Assembly (NCBI RefSeq): GCF_030704535.1
Contig: NC_081815.1
Location: 6,520,501 to 6,584,500 of the forward strand
Length of the DNA: 64,000 nucleotides
Source: Vitis vinifera
Lineage: Eukaryota; Streptophyta; Magnoliopsida; Vitales; Vitaceae
Direction of reading: 5' to 3'
Positions 12,181-23,855 of the stretch are shown one piece after another (position 1 is the first letter of the stretch; each line of letters begins with the position of its first letter). The translations under genes were made by a program, and so were the position numbers. Under the pieces are notes generated by a model. It was not told where the DNA came from, made no database searches, and saw only the letters and a program-made list of their open reading frames with translations.

Positions 12181-12249
12181 TTCTTTAATTTTATTTTATT
12201 TTATAATTTATTATTAAGTGGACTATAATATTTTGGAAAGAAGAGGCAA

Positions 12250-12620
12250 GGGCCCATTTAGTAATTGTCTTCGAGAACAATTTTTTGTTCTTAAAAAAAA
12301 AACAATAAGAAAACATGTTTAACAAATAAAAATTATTTTCTATTTTCTATTGTTAAGAAAAAAATAAAGTATTTTAAAAAAATATCTTTTAATTATTTTA
12401 TATTATTTTCACTTATTTCCTAATTATTATTTTAAAAAATAATTATAGAATAAAAATAAAACATTAAATATAAAAATTATTTTTAAAACACATTTAAAAA
12501 TATTAAAAATATGTTAAAAATATTTCAGGTTTTTAAATAAATTTTTATTCTGTAAAACATCAAAAAATAATTTTTAAAAACTATTCTAAAAAACTGTTTT
12601 TAAAAAATAGTTACTATCCA
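12250..12620 (+). mobile_element. AT-rich TIR element (family A)
   Basis: The left side begins near TTTAGTAATTGTCTTCGAGAA and the right side ends CTGTTTTTAAAAAATAGTTA. The core AAAAAATAATTATAGAATAA is shared with the other family A copies. The ends are roughly inverted. It has no ORF and is non-autonomous. Confidence 0.6.
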
Positions 12621-14645
12621 TCCCCTAAAATTCTTGATTCTTGTGATAATTATTAATTAAGGTGAGAAAATGTGGATGTGGCCGGTGGTTGTACCCAATT
12701 TTGAGAGGCAATGGAGATTAGGCATGGAGAATCGTTGTTTTGGGACATTGATGCCAGTGATTCAATATTTTAATTTGGCCAAAGTGGATTCGTATCTCAT
12801 TAGTATCTCAACGGATGGGCACCCATCTGGAATCAGTGCATATCACCCGACATAATTAGTACTGTACTTCATAAACAATGACGTAACCCATCAGATTTTT
12901 TTGCACTGAAATCGGATTGGATGCTAGATTGGATTGACGGGTTGCTCCGGTTTTATGCCCAAATTGGGCCGACAGAAACTGGGTTAAGCCTACAAAGACA
13001 TGAGGTGTTTCAGAGTCCACAAACTCAGATTGGGCTCAGCTGAAGATAGGCCCACCAGAACACTGATGGACCCCGTTTGAGCCGTTCTCAAATCACGGAG
13101 CCCAAGTCAACCACGCCAGCGCCAATTAGTTCTTTACCGTCTTGAATGGTTTTCAGACCAAAGCCTTCCCATTATTTCGAGACATTCATTAACCACGTGT
13201 CATGCGAGCATGTGGTAAAAATGGTAGGAAAAATAATATTAGTAATATCATAACTTTTAGTATTCTTAGTTTAGATTTTTTTCTAGGTTTTTCATAATTT
13301 TAGATTTATTACATATAAGAAGTAGTGGACAAACAAAAAAAAAGAGACGGAAATTTATTGAACAAATAGAACTTCTTCAATGAAGTTATAAAAAAAATTT
13401 CAATTTTGATTAGATACTAAAATAAACAAAATAAAAATTTATTAATATAAAAAGGATTTGTATGATATCTGATCTAGGGAAATATATATATTATACTGTG
13501 TCATCCAAAAAATTGAGTGATTCCTTCTTTCTTCTAACTTTGAAATGATTGATAAATACTATCAAGGAGCAAATGTTTTGAATCAATCAATCAAGTTCGT
13601 TTTTCATTCAAAGGAAAAATAATTAAAAGAGTAAGCAAATTCACCCAAGATTCTCCTTAGTTTGGACTATTATATACGGGACCATAAAGACTAATGATGA
13701 AAAAAGAAGGCCCTCATTCAATTATTTAAGAAAAAATACACTAAAAATGCTATGTAACATTGATGGATCCACACCACCCTAATCAACACATCAAAGAAAA
13801 ATGTGTTGGATATTGTTTTATAGCAGTTTGAATATAGTCTCCCAATTATATAGCTTCGCAACAATTTCTAAAATCAACTTCCATGGCTTTGATCGATTTA
13901 CACTTGAAGTTAAAGCTAGTCTACTAGTCACCCTTCATTGATGTATGCCTTGGATACCGTCACAATGGTGATCTAGTGAGCTAATATGACACAACCCATG
14001 TTAGAGGAATCATTCATAGATGATTGCCTTGAGCAATGATTAGATTCTTTCACCAATATCAATTTAGGAAGTAGTAATGATATGCATTGGGATACTCCTC
14101 TATTGACGGAACCAAGTGACCTATTATTATCTTACTATTACTAAAAAGATAGAAAGCTTTTGTGATTGACAATAAAAGTATAATTATGTGTTGAGTGAAT
14201 AATGTAAATGCACTCAATAATATCAGCATATTAATTATTCTAAAATCCATGAAATGTTTTATACGTGACAGAGTTTTTAGTAAACAAACGAAACCCGATA
14301 TCCAAATAAAACTAATCAATTGAACAACTTGTGACAGAAAGGGAAGACAGGTATACAGTTTGAAAACCCTCGTGGGAGGTGTCCACTATGAGAGCAATGG
14401 AGGCCATGGTGCGAGCTGGCCGTGGTTACATGCATGGGAGATGGTCATGCATAGCATGGGAGTGTGGGTGTAGTTTTGAAGGTCGCAACTCGCAAGTAGG
14501 TGATATGGGCCTTGGGTGATGGGTGCTGTGGAAGTCTTCGACGATGATATTTCATGTTCTTGTTGGCTTTTATGAAGGTCATAGTATCTCTTGTATTGCA
14601 TCTCTTTCAAAGTAAGCGTCCTTTTTACCTTTATCTTAAGGGGTG
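12621..14645. other. Intergenic, nothing identified
   Basis: A stretch of higher GC at about 12880-13200 includes CCACGTGTC (ACGT core) at about 13194. The rest is AT-rich. The frames at 14059-14319 and 14386-14694 are not recognisable proteins. Confidence 0.5.
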
Positions 14646-14649
14646 TGAG

Positions 14650-15043
14650 GGTTTGTTTGATTAATGTTTTTAAAAATAGTTTTTTATTCTCCAAAATAAG
14701 AAAATTGAAAACACATTTGACAATAAAAAAATAAAAAAATAATTTTTTGTTTTTAAAAACAAAAAAAATATAGTGTTTTTAGAAAATATATATTTTAATT
14801 GTTTTCAATTATTTTCACTTTTGTTTAAGATTATTTTAAAAAATAATTATATAAATATGGAGAATAATTAAAAAAAATCATTATATATAAAAGTTATTTT
14901 TAAGACATATTTAAAAATAAAAAATGGATTAAAAATATTTCAAGTTATCAAATAGACATTTTGTTCTATAAAATATCAAAAATAGTTTTTGTAAAATGTT
15001 TTCAAAAACTGTTTTAAAAAAATAGTTGCCAAATAAGACGTTA
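14650..15043 (+). mobile_element. AT-rich TIR element (family A)
   Basis: The left end is GGTTTGTTTGATTAATGTTT and the right end is AAAAAATAGTTGCCAAATAA, approximately inverted to each other (GTTTGKTTGRTAAYT type). The core AAAAAATAATTATATAAATA is shared with the other copies. Confidence 0.65.
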
Positions 15044-15219
15044 GTCATTTCAACTTTCCCTCTCTTGATCTTGCTAAGAAGTTTGATTGGAGTTCTATTT
15101 CAATTATAACCTTCATAATACTAGTTTTAAAAAGAAGTAATACGTCATACCTCTGCTTGCCTTTTCTTTCACTCTTTCATTGGCGGACCCATGCTTTTAG
15201 AGATGTCCAGCTTCTTGTC

Positions 15220-15222
<3 letters not shown>

Positions 15223-15252
<30 letters not shown>
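15223..15252. repeat. (TA)n microsatellite
   Basis: Pure TA dinucleotide run. Confidence 0.85.
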
Positions 15253-15255
<3 letters not shown>

Positions 15256-17369
15256 TAATATCATATCCCATTAGATAAGAAATACATATCCTAAGATATC
15301 ATCTTTAATGCGATGTGATATCCATGAATATTATATTTAATATAAAGATGTTTAATAAATATAATATCCTAACATAGTATATGCAATGAAATGTGTTGTA
15401 CACACAAATTTTCTCAAATAAGGAAATTATGGACAAAATTGTAAAATTGATAGTTTGAGGAAACAATTTCCAACATGTCCTCTAATTTTGTTTAGAGAAA
15501 CAAAAACATCATTTTAATAAATTTAGTTCTTAGTTTTGGATCAAAAAGGTTTTCTTTAAAAAATAATAAATTATGAAGTCTTCCAATAAAAAGAAATCTT
15601 CAAATCTTTTTCGATTTTTCAAGAAATCTTTGAATTTTAAGAATCTTTTACATTCAACGATATTTATAATTAAAATATTTAAATAATACATATATTGATA
15701 TTATTTTATAAATGTTTTTTTTTCTTTTTTAACTACAAATTTATTTTTTTATTTTTTATTTTTTGTAAAAAAGTAAAATTTTGATAAAAGGATAAATTTA
15801 TGATACATACGACATATATATCTTATCTTTCATATAAAAAAGATATCACAAAAAGCAGATAATATATTTTTATTAGTTACCCTATCTAAAATATTATATT
15901 TTAAAAAAAAAACAAAAACAAAGTGGAGGATCTTCCTTCAACATGTACACGAACCATGTGGTACGATGCATTATGTTGGTTGTAAAAAGAATTTCTTCTG
16001 GTATCCCTCAAAAGCACCCTCCTTTGTATTCTCCCACGATCTCCTTATAAACATTCCCCCTGTTACATTGTTTCATTTCATGGTATAATATAAAGGAACA
16101 ACCGCCTATGGATTACATTCTTTGATTCTCATGCCTTTCGACAAAAAGTTCTCAACTACTCCTGATTCTTTTCTCGTACCAATGGCCGATTATTCTTTTC
16201 CCATCCCCAACCCAAAATTACATACTACCAAAAATGGGTACACCTCCTAATTCTTTTTTTTTTTTTTTTTTAATTTTGCATAAAAGGGAAATTAAATTTA
16301 AAATAATAATTTATTTTTCTCCATTCCTACCTTTTTTTTCTTCTTCTCTCCATTCTCTTAAACTTTGTACATTCAAGGAAGTCTTAAGTGGGCTTTTTGC
16401 ACTTTGTTTTGCTTTTTTTTCTTCTTATAATCAAACATTCAAAAATCATGTTTGGCATCGATTTTACTTTTTCTTTTTTTAAAAAAAAAAAAATTGTTTG
16501 ACTGCAATACCGTTGATATCAAATTCAAGGATGGATCATTTAAATAATTATGATCTAATATCATAAAAAGTTTTATCTATCCTCATTAAACTTCGATTAA
16601 TTTTCAAATGAGATGATCAAAGTTCAATTCAAGAATTGATATAAAAGTCGCATCATAGATTTAGGACACAGGAGGATTCAAGGCACGAAAAAGTCATGAA
16701 ATGGTTATCCAATAATTTTATAATAAATATTAAGAAGACAAAAATATATAAATTTTTTTATCTTTAATTTTTTTAAAATTTAAAAATTCTTTTTATTTTA
16801 TTTTATAATTTGACAATAAAAACGTATTTTTCTACTACTTTTCAATAATTTATACAAAAATGTACCAGAATCTCAAACTTTCCTTTGACTTTGAAAATTA
16901 AAGTCAAACTGGAGTTTATATTTATAAACCTCAGCGTCATGCACGTAGATGATAATGTCTCATAAAATAATAAAAACTTTATAATATTAATTGGGAATAA
17001 CATGGTATGACATTTGCAATGTGCATGTCGCTTTCCTTGTTTCCAAACAGTGAAAAAGATAGATACCTCCATTACTAAAATTTTAAGATATGGAATCCCC
17101 AACTATTACATATTTATAAAATTTTGATTGTTGACAATGCACGATAAAATTTAAATTGTTAATAAAAATATAAACATATGAGAACATATATAAAAAAAAT
17201 GATATTAAAATATAAAGCAATGAATCTTATATATATGATACAAATTAATAATATTTATATATAAAGTAAATGAGGCTTTAATTATAAATGTAACGTGGTC
17301 ATCGTATTAATGGTATATTTTCAATAAATATCATAAAAAAATAGGAACAAAAGAGACATGAAATTACAA

Positions 17370-17610
17370 ATCTAATCTCCCACTTTTTCTTTTTCTTTTT
17401 CTTTTTTACCAAAAAACTCATTTTGGACAAAAATATCTTTATTTTTTTCTTACAAAAATATCTTTATTTTTTTCTTACAAAAATAACATGTTATGCTAAA
17501 ACTCATATATAAATAATGAAAATGTTGAAGGGTATTCATGTAAAAAATTGACTACTCTTCAAGTTAAAAAAATGGAAGATGTTAGTTTTACAAATTTGAG
17601 ATCTTTCCAT
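17370..17610 (+). repeat. Dispersed repeat family C, copy 1
   Basis: It shares the order of motifs with the copies at 22440 and 51930: a GGACAAAAATATC-like block, an ATATAAATAATGAAAATG-like block, then ACTCTTCAAGTTAAAAAAAT followed by GGAAGATGTTAG. It has no coding potential and its ends are not clear. Confidence 0.5.
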
Positions 17611-17689
17611 CCCTTTTAATCAATTAATCATAAAAAGTATGTGATATCACACATTAAATAGAAGAGAAAGTTATTAAGGTTATATATAT

Positions 17690-17880
17690 ATATATGTGAA
17701 TTCTTCTTAATTTTATAAATGCGTTTTAAAGTTATGAGAGTCTTTTTATATTTAAAGCAAACAATATCTATACGATTGAGTGAAGATTATTACAAACGGT
17801 ATCAGAGTTGATTCACGATCGTAAAGTTTATTAGGTCTCATAGGATGTGTTTCTTTATTTATCTCCATAATCTCATGGGA
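17690..17880 (+). mobile_element. LTR 3' end and primer-binding-site remnant
   Basis: The sequence reads TTTAAAGCAAACAATATCTA, then about 40 bp later ACGGTATCAGAGTTGA. GGTATCAGAG is the usual core of an initiator-Met tRNA primer-binding site just inside a plant LTR, and the preceding AAAGC-ACAATATCT block is one I associate with dicot LTR ends. No coding region follows, so it is a fragment. Confidence 0.45.
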
Positions 17881-18688
17881 TGATTTCAGTATGAGGGTTT
17901 GTTTGATTTCGTATAAAAGTTTTTGTCTGTTTGATCTCACAATCATAAAAGATACAAGATATTTATAATATCTTATATCAAATAAAATAAAAAATTACTA
18001 GAGTTATATATGTATGAGTTTTTGTTATCCATTAAAATAATATCTTTACTATTGCATGCAAAATATATGTCGGTATTATAATAAGATTCCACAATTATAT
18101 CTCCAAGAGCCATTTTAACAAAAATGCGTGGGTGCGCCTCCGCGGGAGGCCTTTCACATTTAAACATTCTGGTAATTAGAAGGGCATTGGCCCTAGCGAT
18201 CTTAAATGGTCACTTTTTACACTCGAGAACTTATATAATCCAATAGAATTCCTTTTAGTCACATAAACTATATTAAGTGGTACAAAGATAGTGCAAAAGT
18301 GAGATGGAACATGACGTTAATGTTCGTGAAACATGACGGCATTTTTTTAGGACGTGAAATCGACCCAAAGCAGAAGATGACCAAAACAGACCACTGACCC
18401 ATATTTGGTCCTGTGTAAAAATAAATTCCCTCACATTGGTTATAATTGATTTTAAATCATTATTTTTAGTAAAATAGTATATTTATCTTATTTTAGGTGC
18501 TTCTGTTTGGTGTCACCTCGCACTTTATTAAGCTTACATCTCTGCTATTGATGCAACCCACCACCAGCCTTCATATACGCGTATACGAATAACATCAAAC
18601 AATATTATCTAATTAGGTTTGTGGTAGCTTTTGAAGATGCTGGGTAGACTACCGACTTTGTAAAAGTAAGTTAATTTAAGTTAGAAGA
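17881..18688. other. Intergenic, nothing identified
   Basis: AT-rich DNA with a short GC-rich patch at about 18120-18150. No gene or repeat end was recognised. Confidence 0.5.
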
Positions 18689-18691
18689 TTA

Positions 18692-18916
18692 GGTGGTGTT
18701 TGTTTTTTGATTGAATAGAAATAATTAAAATATTTGATTTTTTTTATTCGATTAAAAGTAATATGTTGATATCATCCAATATGATTAAAATGAACTTGTT
18801 ATTAATAAAAGCTCAGTTTAGTTATGTTGGATGATATTAATAGGTTACTTTTAGCTTAATAAAAAAAATCAAATATTTTGATTTTTTTTCTATTCAGTCA
18901 AAAAACAAACATCACC
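18692..18916 (+). mobile_element. MITE with long TIRs and TTA target duplication (family B)
   Basis: The left end is GGTGGTGTTTGTTTTTTGAT and the right end is the inverted TCAAAAAACAAACATCACC. The two arms, each about 105 bp, are near-complete inverted repeats, so the whole 225-bp element is a hairpin. TTA directly flanks both sides (18689-18691 and 18917-18919). A 3-bp TTA/TAA duplication with long TIRs is typical of Tourist-like PIF/Harbinger MITEs; the superfamily is inferred from that alone. Confidence 0.88.
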
Positions 18917-18919
18917 TTA

Positions 18920-19299
18920 GACTTCGTATAGAATGATGTGAGACATTATGAAACATTTTTTTAATATTTAGATTTATAAAAATTAGAGGTTTTATTATGT
19001 TTTGGAAATTACTTTTGAAAATTTAAAGAATCACTTCAATTGAATTATATAGATATTTAGTAAGTAATTATTAAAATAGTAATTAGTAGGTGTTTTTTTT
19101 TTAAAAAAAAAATACTAGATTTTCCCTATCGTCAAATATTAATAGATTTTCCATACAAATCTTTTCCATGAAAGCATAGTTGAAAAAGTTAAAAACTTAG
19201 AAGCCCTTTCTCTCAAATCCCTGTCAAAATGTCCTTGAAAATATGATTTAATAATGTTAAAATGTAACTTTGAGTGGTTAATTTTTATATCAAAAAATA
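18920..19299. other. Intergenic, AT-rich, nothing identified
   Basis: No coding or repeat signature beyond homopolymer A/T runs. Confidence 0.5.
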
Positions 19300-19640
19300 T
19301 TAATTTTATCTTAAACGAAAAACATTAGAAAATATTTTGAATACAAAAAACTAATTTTTGTTTTTTATTTTATGTTTTCAAGAACAAAAAATAGGATATT
19401 TCTAAAGAACATCTTTTAGTTGTTTTCTAACAACTATTTTAATAAATAAGTATACAAAAATATAGAATAATTTAAAATAAAATATTAAATATAAAAATTA
19501 TTTTTAAAAATATTAAAAAATATTTTAAATTTATAAATAGATTTTTGTTCTATAAAAATCATAAAATTTTAAAAAAATTTTTTAAAAATATATATTTTTT
19601 AGAATTATTTTTTAAAATAGTTACCAAGCAAACCCTTACA
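19300..19640 (+). mobile_element. AT-rich TIR element (family A)
   Basis: The right end TTTAAAATAGTTACCAAGCA and internal blocks match the other copies. The left end is less clear. Confidence 0.55.
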
Positions 19641-20366
19641 CAGTCTTTTATTAAACCACTTTCAAACCATTTATAGTAACATGACTTAAAGTCTATTTCA
19701 TCATGATTTTTTAAGTATTTTTAATTTTCCTAACATTGAAAATTTTTTATTAAAAAAACTGTTTTTAAATGATAGAAAGAGTAAAAGCATTTCACAGGTC
19801 ATTGACAAATAAGATCTTAATAGCATTGAAAAGTAACTCAATTTTTAAAATATTAAATATTAAATGGTTTTCTTGGTTTTCTTTCTTATTACTCCAAATT
19901 CTTATTTATGTTTGTTTATTGTTATTACCCTTTTGTTTCCTCCCATGAGCTTATTATTTAATATTAATTAAAGTAAATACGTGCAATTTAATAATTTAAA
20001 AAAAATTAAATTAGTCAAAGCAAATAACTTTAACACTCAAGTTAATATTAAATAAAAAACTTTAGATCAACAAATTCAATAAGATTTAAATTAAATAATT
20101 AAGTATTAAGTGTACATTATGTTTTTTTTTTTAAATTACATTAGAGATAGTCAAATTCTTTAGATATCCCAAAAATTTTAAACAATTTTTAAAATCATCA
20201 CTTTTTCAAATTAAATTTTAAGCTATTATTATTATTTTATTTAATATAAATAAAAAATAAAAATAAAAACTTTTATATGTAGGTAAAGCTTTTTGTACAA
20301 AAATATAAATTTACGCCATAAGAATCACTTTTAAAAAAATTTAAAAATTTAAAATTTAATAAAAAT
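19641..20366. other. Intergenic, AT-rich, nothing identified
   Basis: AT-rich spacer; no gene seen. Confidence 0.5.
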
Positions 20367-21050
20367 CAATGTTTTCAAAATCGGACCTATCATTGAACTG
20401 AAAAAGTTACGAGTTCACGGTTCACTGACTGGATCGATGATCAAATTGGTGACGTTATAAATATATATTTTATTATTTTATATATTATTAAAAATTAATA
20501 AATTAATAAATTCTATCTAAATTCCTCCGTTCACAGCCGTCAGGTGGGGGGTTTACAGGCAACCGGGGGGTGTGGGATGTTTATAGCCGAGGGGGGCGGG
20601 GTACCAGCCGGTTGGGGTGGTTTCCAACGGCAAGGAGCTTTCCAATGCCAGCTTCCAACGCCGCGACGGGAAACTAGGAAGAGGCGACGGCAGGGAGGGT
20701 TGCCGACTTGTAACGACCATCGGTGGGAGCTGTTTGGGTGTCGTGGGTCACGGTGCGTCGGTGGCGGGCGGAGCGACAGGCCGACAGCAACTGCGGGGGA
20801 GGAGGGAGGGTTTGTAGTTTGCAACTTTGATTTTCATTATATACCCTCCAAAACGGCATCATTTTGATGGTGTTTTAAAAAAATTAATTTAATTAACTTG
20901 GTCGGTTCGTCCAATTCACCAGTTGAACCGCTTGTTCAAGTGGTCCAACCCCTAGTTCAATGCTATTCCGGCCCAATTGACTGGATCGGATCAGAACCGT
21001 TACCTGCCGGTGGTCGGACCGATCGGTCCAATCCAATTTTAAAAACCATG
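20367..21050 (+). mobile_element. Non-autonomous hAT-like element with GC-rich cargo
   Basis: The left end CAATGTTTTCAAAATCGGAC and right end ATCCAATTTTAAAAACCATG are inverted relatives, and both ends are rich in GGACC/CGGTTC motifs as in the element at 58136. The flanks ATAAAAAT (20359-20366) and GTAAAAAT (21051-21058) match at 7 of 8, consistent with an 8-bp duplication. The interior is AT-rich except for a GC-rich insert at about 20527-20815. No transposase is encoded. Confidence 0.7.
20527..20815. other. GC-rich insert inside the hAT-like element
   Basis: About 290 bp of strikingly GC-rich sequence with many CG dinucleotides lies between AT-rich arms. All frames on both strands are open for 60-107 codons, a result of low stop frequency in GC-rich DNA. 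I recognise no protein. It could be captured host DNA or an original part of the element. Confidence 0.6.
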
Positions 21051-21900
21051 GTAAAAATATTTCAAATTTTCAGACAATAAAAATCTTTTTGTAAATTTCT
21101 TTTAAATGGTTTTTAAAATTATTACTTTTTTGAAATAAGTCTCTTAAAAAGTTATTATATCTTATACAAAAATTATTAATATTTTCTTATTTTAAAAACA
21201 AAAAACATGAAGAATATCAAATCAACACAAGTGTCCCATTTTATTAAATGTGATCAAAGCTTTTTTATTAGTTGCTTTATACAAGTTGTACAAAAAAATA
21301 TCAAGCTTGAACGTCAATATTACAAAATAAAAAATAAATAAATAAAATTGTCACAGTGTTTGTGATAAAGATATTAGGAAAATTCATAATGTGTAGTCAA
21401 TACAAGTCATCAAAATGGGGCATGGCCACAAATGATGTGCAGCTTGTGGACAAGGATGTGCACATCATACGCTGGTAATAGAAACTGACTCCTTGATAGC
21501 ATGTAGGAGGAAATGACACCGAGTCATCACTTCTTGTTGTCTGAGTTTGAGCTGCCAGCATTGGATGCTCCTTTCCACCTATAAACACCCCATTTGGTTA
21601 CCCTTTTTTCAGTGTTTGTACCATCAGCTATGCGGCTATGCCTCCTTCCGTTTGTATGTTTATCTAAGGACTGACATACATCGAACCCCTCTTATGTCTA
21701 TTTTCCCACCTACACCTGTTTGGACCCAAGGAAAAATTAAACCATCATGGAAAGAGGGGCTCAATTTTCTTTTTGGGTGTAGCTTAATTGGGGGTTACTG
21801 ATAACTACATATCGAGTGCACGTGACGGTGGTCTTATTCCAAGTATTTTTAGTAAAAATGTTTTCTCTACGAGTGATTTTAGGAAAATAACCTATTAATA
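21051..21900. other. Intergenic, nothing identified
   Basis: AT-rich to 21390, then a mixed-composition block at about 21400-21800 with short open frames I do not recognise. Confidence 0.45.
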
Positions 21901-21910
21901 GTTCATTTTA

Positions 21911-22032
21911 TAGTAATTGGTGATTTTAAGAAACATTTCTAATATTTTTAACACTTGAAAAATTTTATTATTTAAATATTAAAAAAAATAAAAACATTTT
22001 TTTTTAGAATTATTACCAAACACACTTTAAAA
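21911..22032 (+). mobile_element. Short palindromic MITE (family D), copy 1
   Basis: It starts near TAGTAATTGGTGATTTTAAG and ends GAATTATTACCAAACACACT, forming an imperfect hairpin. It is related to the element at 22289. Confidence 0.5.
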
Positions 22033-22288
22033 GTCTTAATTTTTCTAAAACTTAAAAAATTTTATATTTCAAATATTAAAAAAACTTTAACGCTTTTTAT
22101 ACTCACCACCAAACATGCTATAGTGTTTCTTAAAAAAAACTAGAAGTGATTTTTCAACCCTAAATGATTTTTCATATTCTTAAAAGTGTTTCTTAAATTT
22201 TGTCAAACACCTTATTTTTATTCAAAAATATTTTTTAAATTAAAAGTACTTTCATATAATCATTATTAAATTGACTTTTATTATAAGA

Positions 22289-22403
22289 GTTTGTTTGATA
22301 ATGATTTTAAGAATCGTTTTTAATATTTCTAATACTTGAAAATTTTTATTTTTCAAATATTAGAAATTCTAGAAACGCTTATAAGAATTACTATCAAACA
22401 TAC
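22289..22403 (+). mobile_element. Short palindromic MITE (family D), copy 2
   Basis: The left end GTTTGTTTGATAATGATTTT and right end AGAATTACTATCAAACATAC are inverted. The centre CTTGAAAATTTTTATTTTTC / AAATATTAG completes the hairpin. The size of about 115 bp and lack of ORF fit a MITE. Confidence 0.6.
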
Positions 22404-22439
22404 TTTAAGTCTAATATATGACACATAATACGGGGTTCA

Positions 22440-22720
22440 AATTGGTGATTAAACTTTGCTTTATTTGATTAAAAGGGTCATTAAAAACCCAATTTTGGAA
22501 ATCCAACCTTTATCTTTTTTTTTTTTGTGTCATTTTGACAAAAATACTCTCATTTTTTTATGATAGAAGTAATCATTATTTTAATATACGTGTAAATACT
22601 TGAAATAGTAAAAAACATTTATATAAAAAATGAGTTACTTTTCAAGTAAAAACATGGAAAATATTGAATTCACAAATATAAGGGTTATTATTAATTTTTA
22701 AATTTTTGATAAATCTTAAT
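22440..22720 (+). repeat. Dispersed repeat family C, copy 2
   Basis: It contains TTATTTGATTAAAAGGGTCA, AATTTTGGAAATCC, TTTTGACAAAAATACTC, ATTTATATAAAAAATGAG, and CTTTTCAAGTAAAAACATGG, in the same order as copies 1 and 3. Confidence 0.6.
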
Positions 22721-23410
22721 AAATACCAAAAAAAAAAAAGTATAATTTTAACACAAGAAAAAATTCCAAATAGAAAATTAAGATGTTATGAATTTTAATG
22801 TTTTGCCTTTTACAACTTTTATTGTCCTCATAGACCATTTTATTATTAATTTTTTAATCAGAAAATAATAATAACTTATATACAAATTATAATAAATTTT
22901 ATATAAAAAAAAATATGAACTTATTTTTAAGGTAAAATTCAAAATTTTCTTACATTTTATACCGAAATTATCATCCTTTCTTATTTCTAAAAATGGAAAA
23001 TAAAAAATGTACTAAATTTATAACAAATATATACATACATATTATTTTATATTCCTAAATTGTATTTTTATCCATTGAAAATAAATAATTCTTAGGGAAA
23101 TAAATATACGCAAATATTTTTCCTATTTATTTATTTTCTAAAATTATTTAATAATATTATTCCAGCGCACACCTCCTAAGATTAGTATTTTACCAGTTTG
23201 GGATATAAGCTAAATTTAAAAAAGGTAGTAAAATCCCAACGGTTAAATCAAGAATATATTATTTTTCTAACAGAAGCATCTAATAACCCAACATTCCCCT
23301 AAAACGGGCTCCATAAAACCGCTTACAACCCTTTTACTCCAACCCGCCGGAGCATCCGCGTCCTTATCCGTCTTTTCGCACATCCTCCTCCTCCACCCTC
23401 CGTCACCACA
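22721..23410. other. AT-rich spacer and upstream region of the 23457 gene
   Basis: AT-rich to about 23280, then more balanced sequence leading to the TATA box. No other gene. Confidence 0.5.
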
Positions 23411-23418
23411 CTATAAAG
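23411..23418 (+). promoter_or_regulatory. TATA box of the 23457 gene
   Basis: CTATAAAG lies 39-46 bp upstream of the start ATG, placing transcription start very close to the coding region and giving a very short leader. Confidence 0.7.
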
Positions 23419-23456
23419 GGACAACCACCTGTCACCATTCTCACTCACGCTTGCTC

Positions 23457-23855
23457 ATGGAGATGGAAGACCCACACACTAACCCGTCGCCTTCTTCTCT
23501 CAAAGACAGGCTCAAGTCTTCCCTCTGTCTCTCATGTTGCTTCCGCACAAACCCTCGCCAGAACCTGGAATCCGACGAGAAGTCCATCAAACCTTCCTGC
23601 GTTTGGCTCAAGTCCAGAGCCCAGGACCTGCCGGAGATCAAAGAGAAGTTGGTCTCCCAATTCCGAGGCCGCCGCCACTCCTCGCAGTTCAGGTACGACC
23701 CTCTCAGCTACTCTCTCAATTTCGACCAAGGCATCGACGAGAACCACGTCGATCAGATTCAATTCAGGAACTTTGCCGCCAGATTGCCGCCGACGCCGCC
23801 GCGGACGGTGGAGCCGGTGATGGTTGATTCCAGAGAAGTGCGTGTAGTTAGTTAG
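23457..23855 (+). CDS. Small plant-specific protein with FRYDPLSYSLNFD motif
   Basis: Single exon, 132 residues, starting at the ATG at 23457 (the TTG at 23451 in the same frame is not a start). A Cys-containing LCLSCCFR segment lies near residues 23-30, then a PEIKEKLVSQFRGR helix, then FRYDPLSYSLNFDQGID, and a C-terminal NFAARLPPTPP block. This layout is familiar from a family of small dicot proteins described only as stress-related or uncharacterised; I know no biochemical function. The gene at 39587 has the same F-x-YD-x2-SY-x-LNFD-x-G motif. No signal peptide or membrane segment. Confidence 0.82.
   Translation: MEMEDPHTNPSPSSLKDRLKSSLCLSCCFRTNPRQNLESDEKSIKPSCVWLKSRAQDLPEIKEKLVSQFRGRRHSSQFRYDPLSYSLNFDQGIDENHVDQIQFRNFAARLPPTPPRTVEPVMVDSREVRVVS

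Larger units (their letters stand above)
15044..17630. other. Intergenic, AT-rich; TA microsatellite and simple repeats
   Basis: A (TA)n run lies at 15223-15252. About 17370-17610 is a family C repeat copy (listed separately) containing a 28-bp direct duplication with an ATTTTTTTCTTACAAAAATA core. No coding exon was recognised. Confidence 0.55.

Noticed and set aside
14386..14694. 102-codon minus-strand frame
   Set aside because: No recognisable motif and it overlaps the end of a family A repeat.
20540..20867. Open frames of 60-107 codons on both strands
   Set aside because: All lie in the GC-rich insert of a hAT-like element where stops are rare; no frame is favoured and none matches a known protein.
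21540..21570. GAGCTGCCAGCAT resembling part of miR167
   Set aside because: Only about 13 nt agree with the microRNA as I recall it, and there is no complementary arm forming a precursor hairpin.
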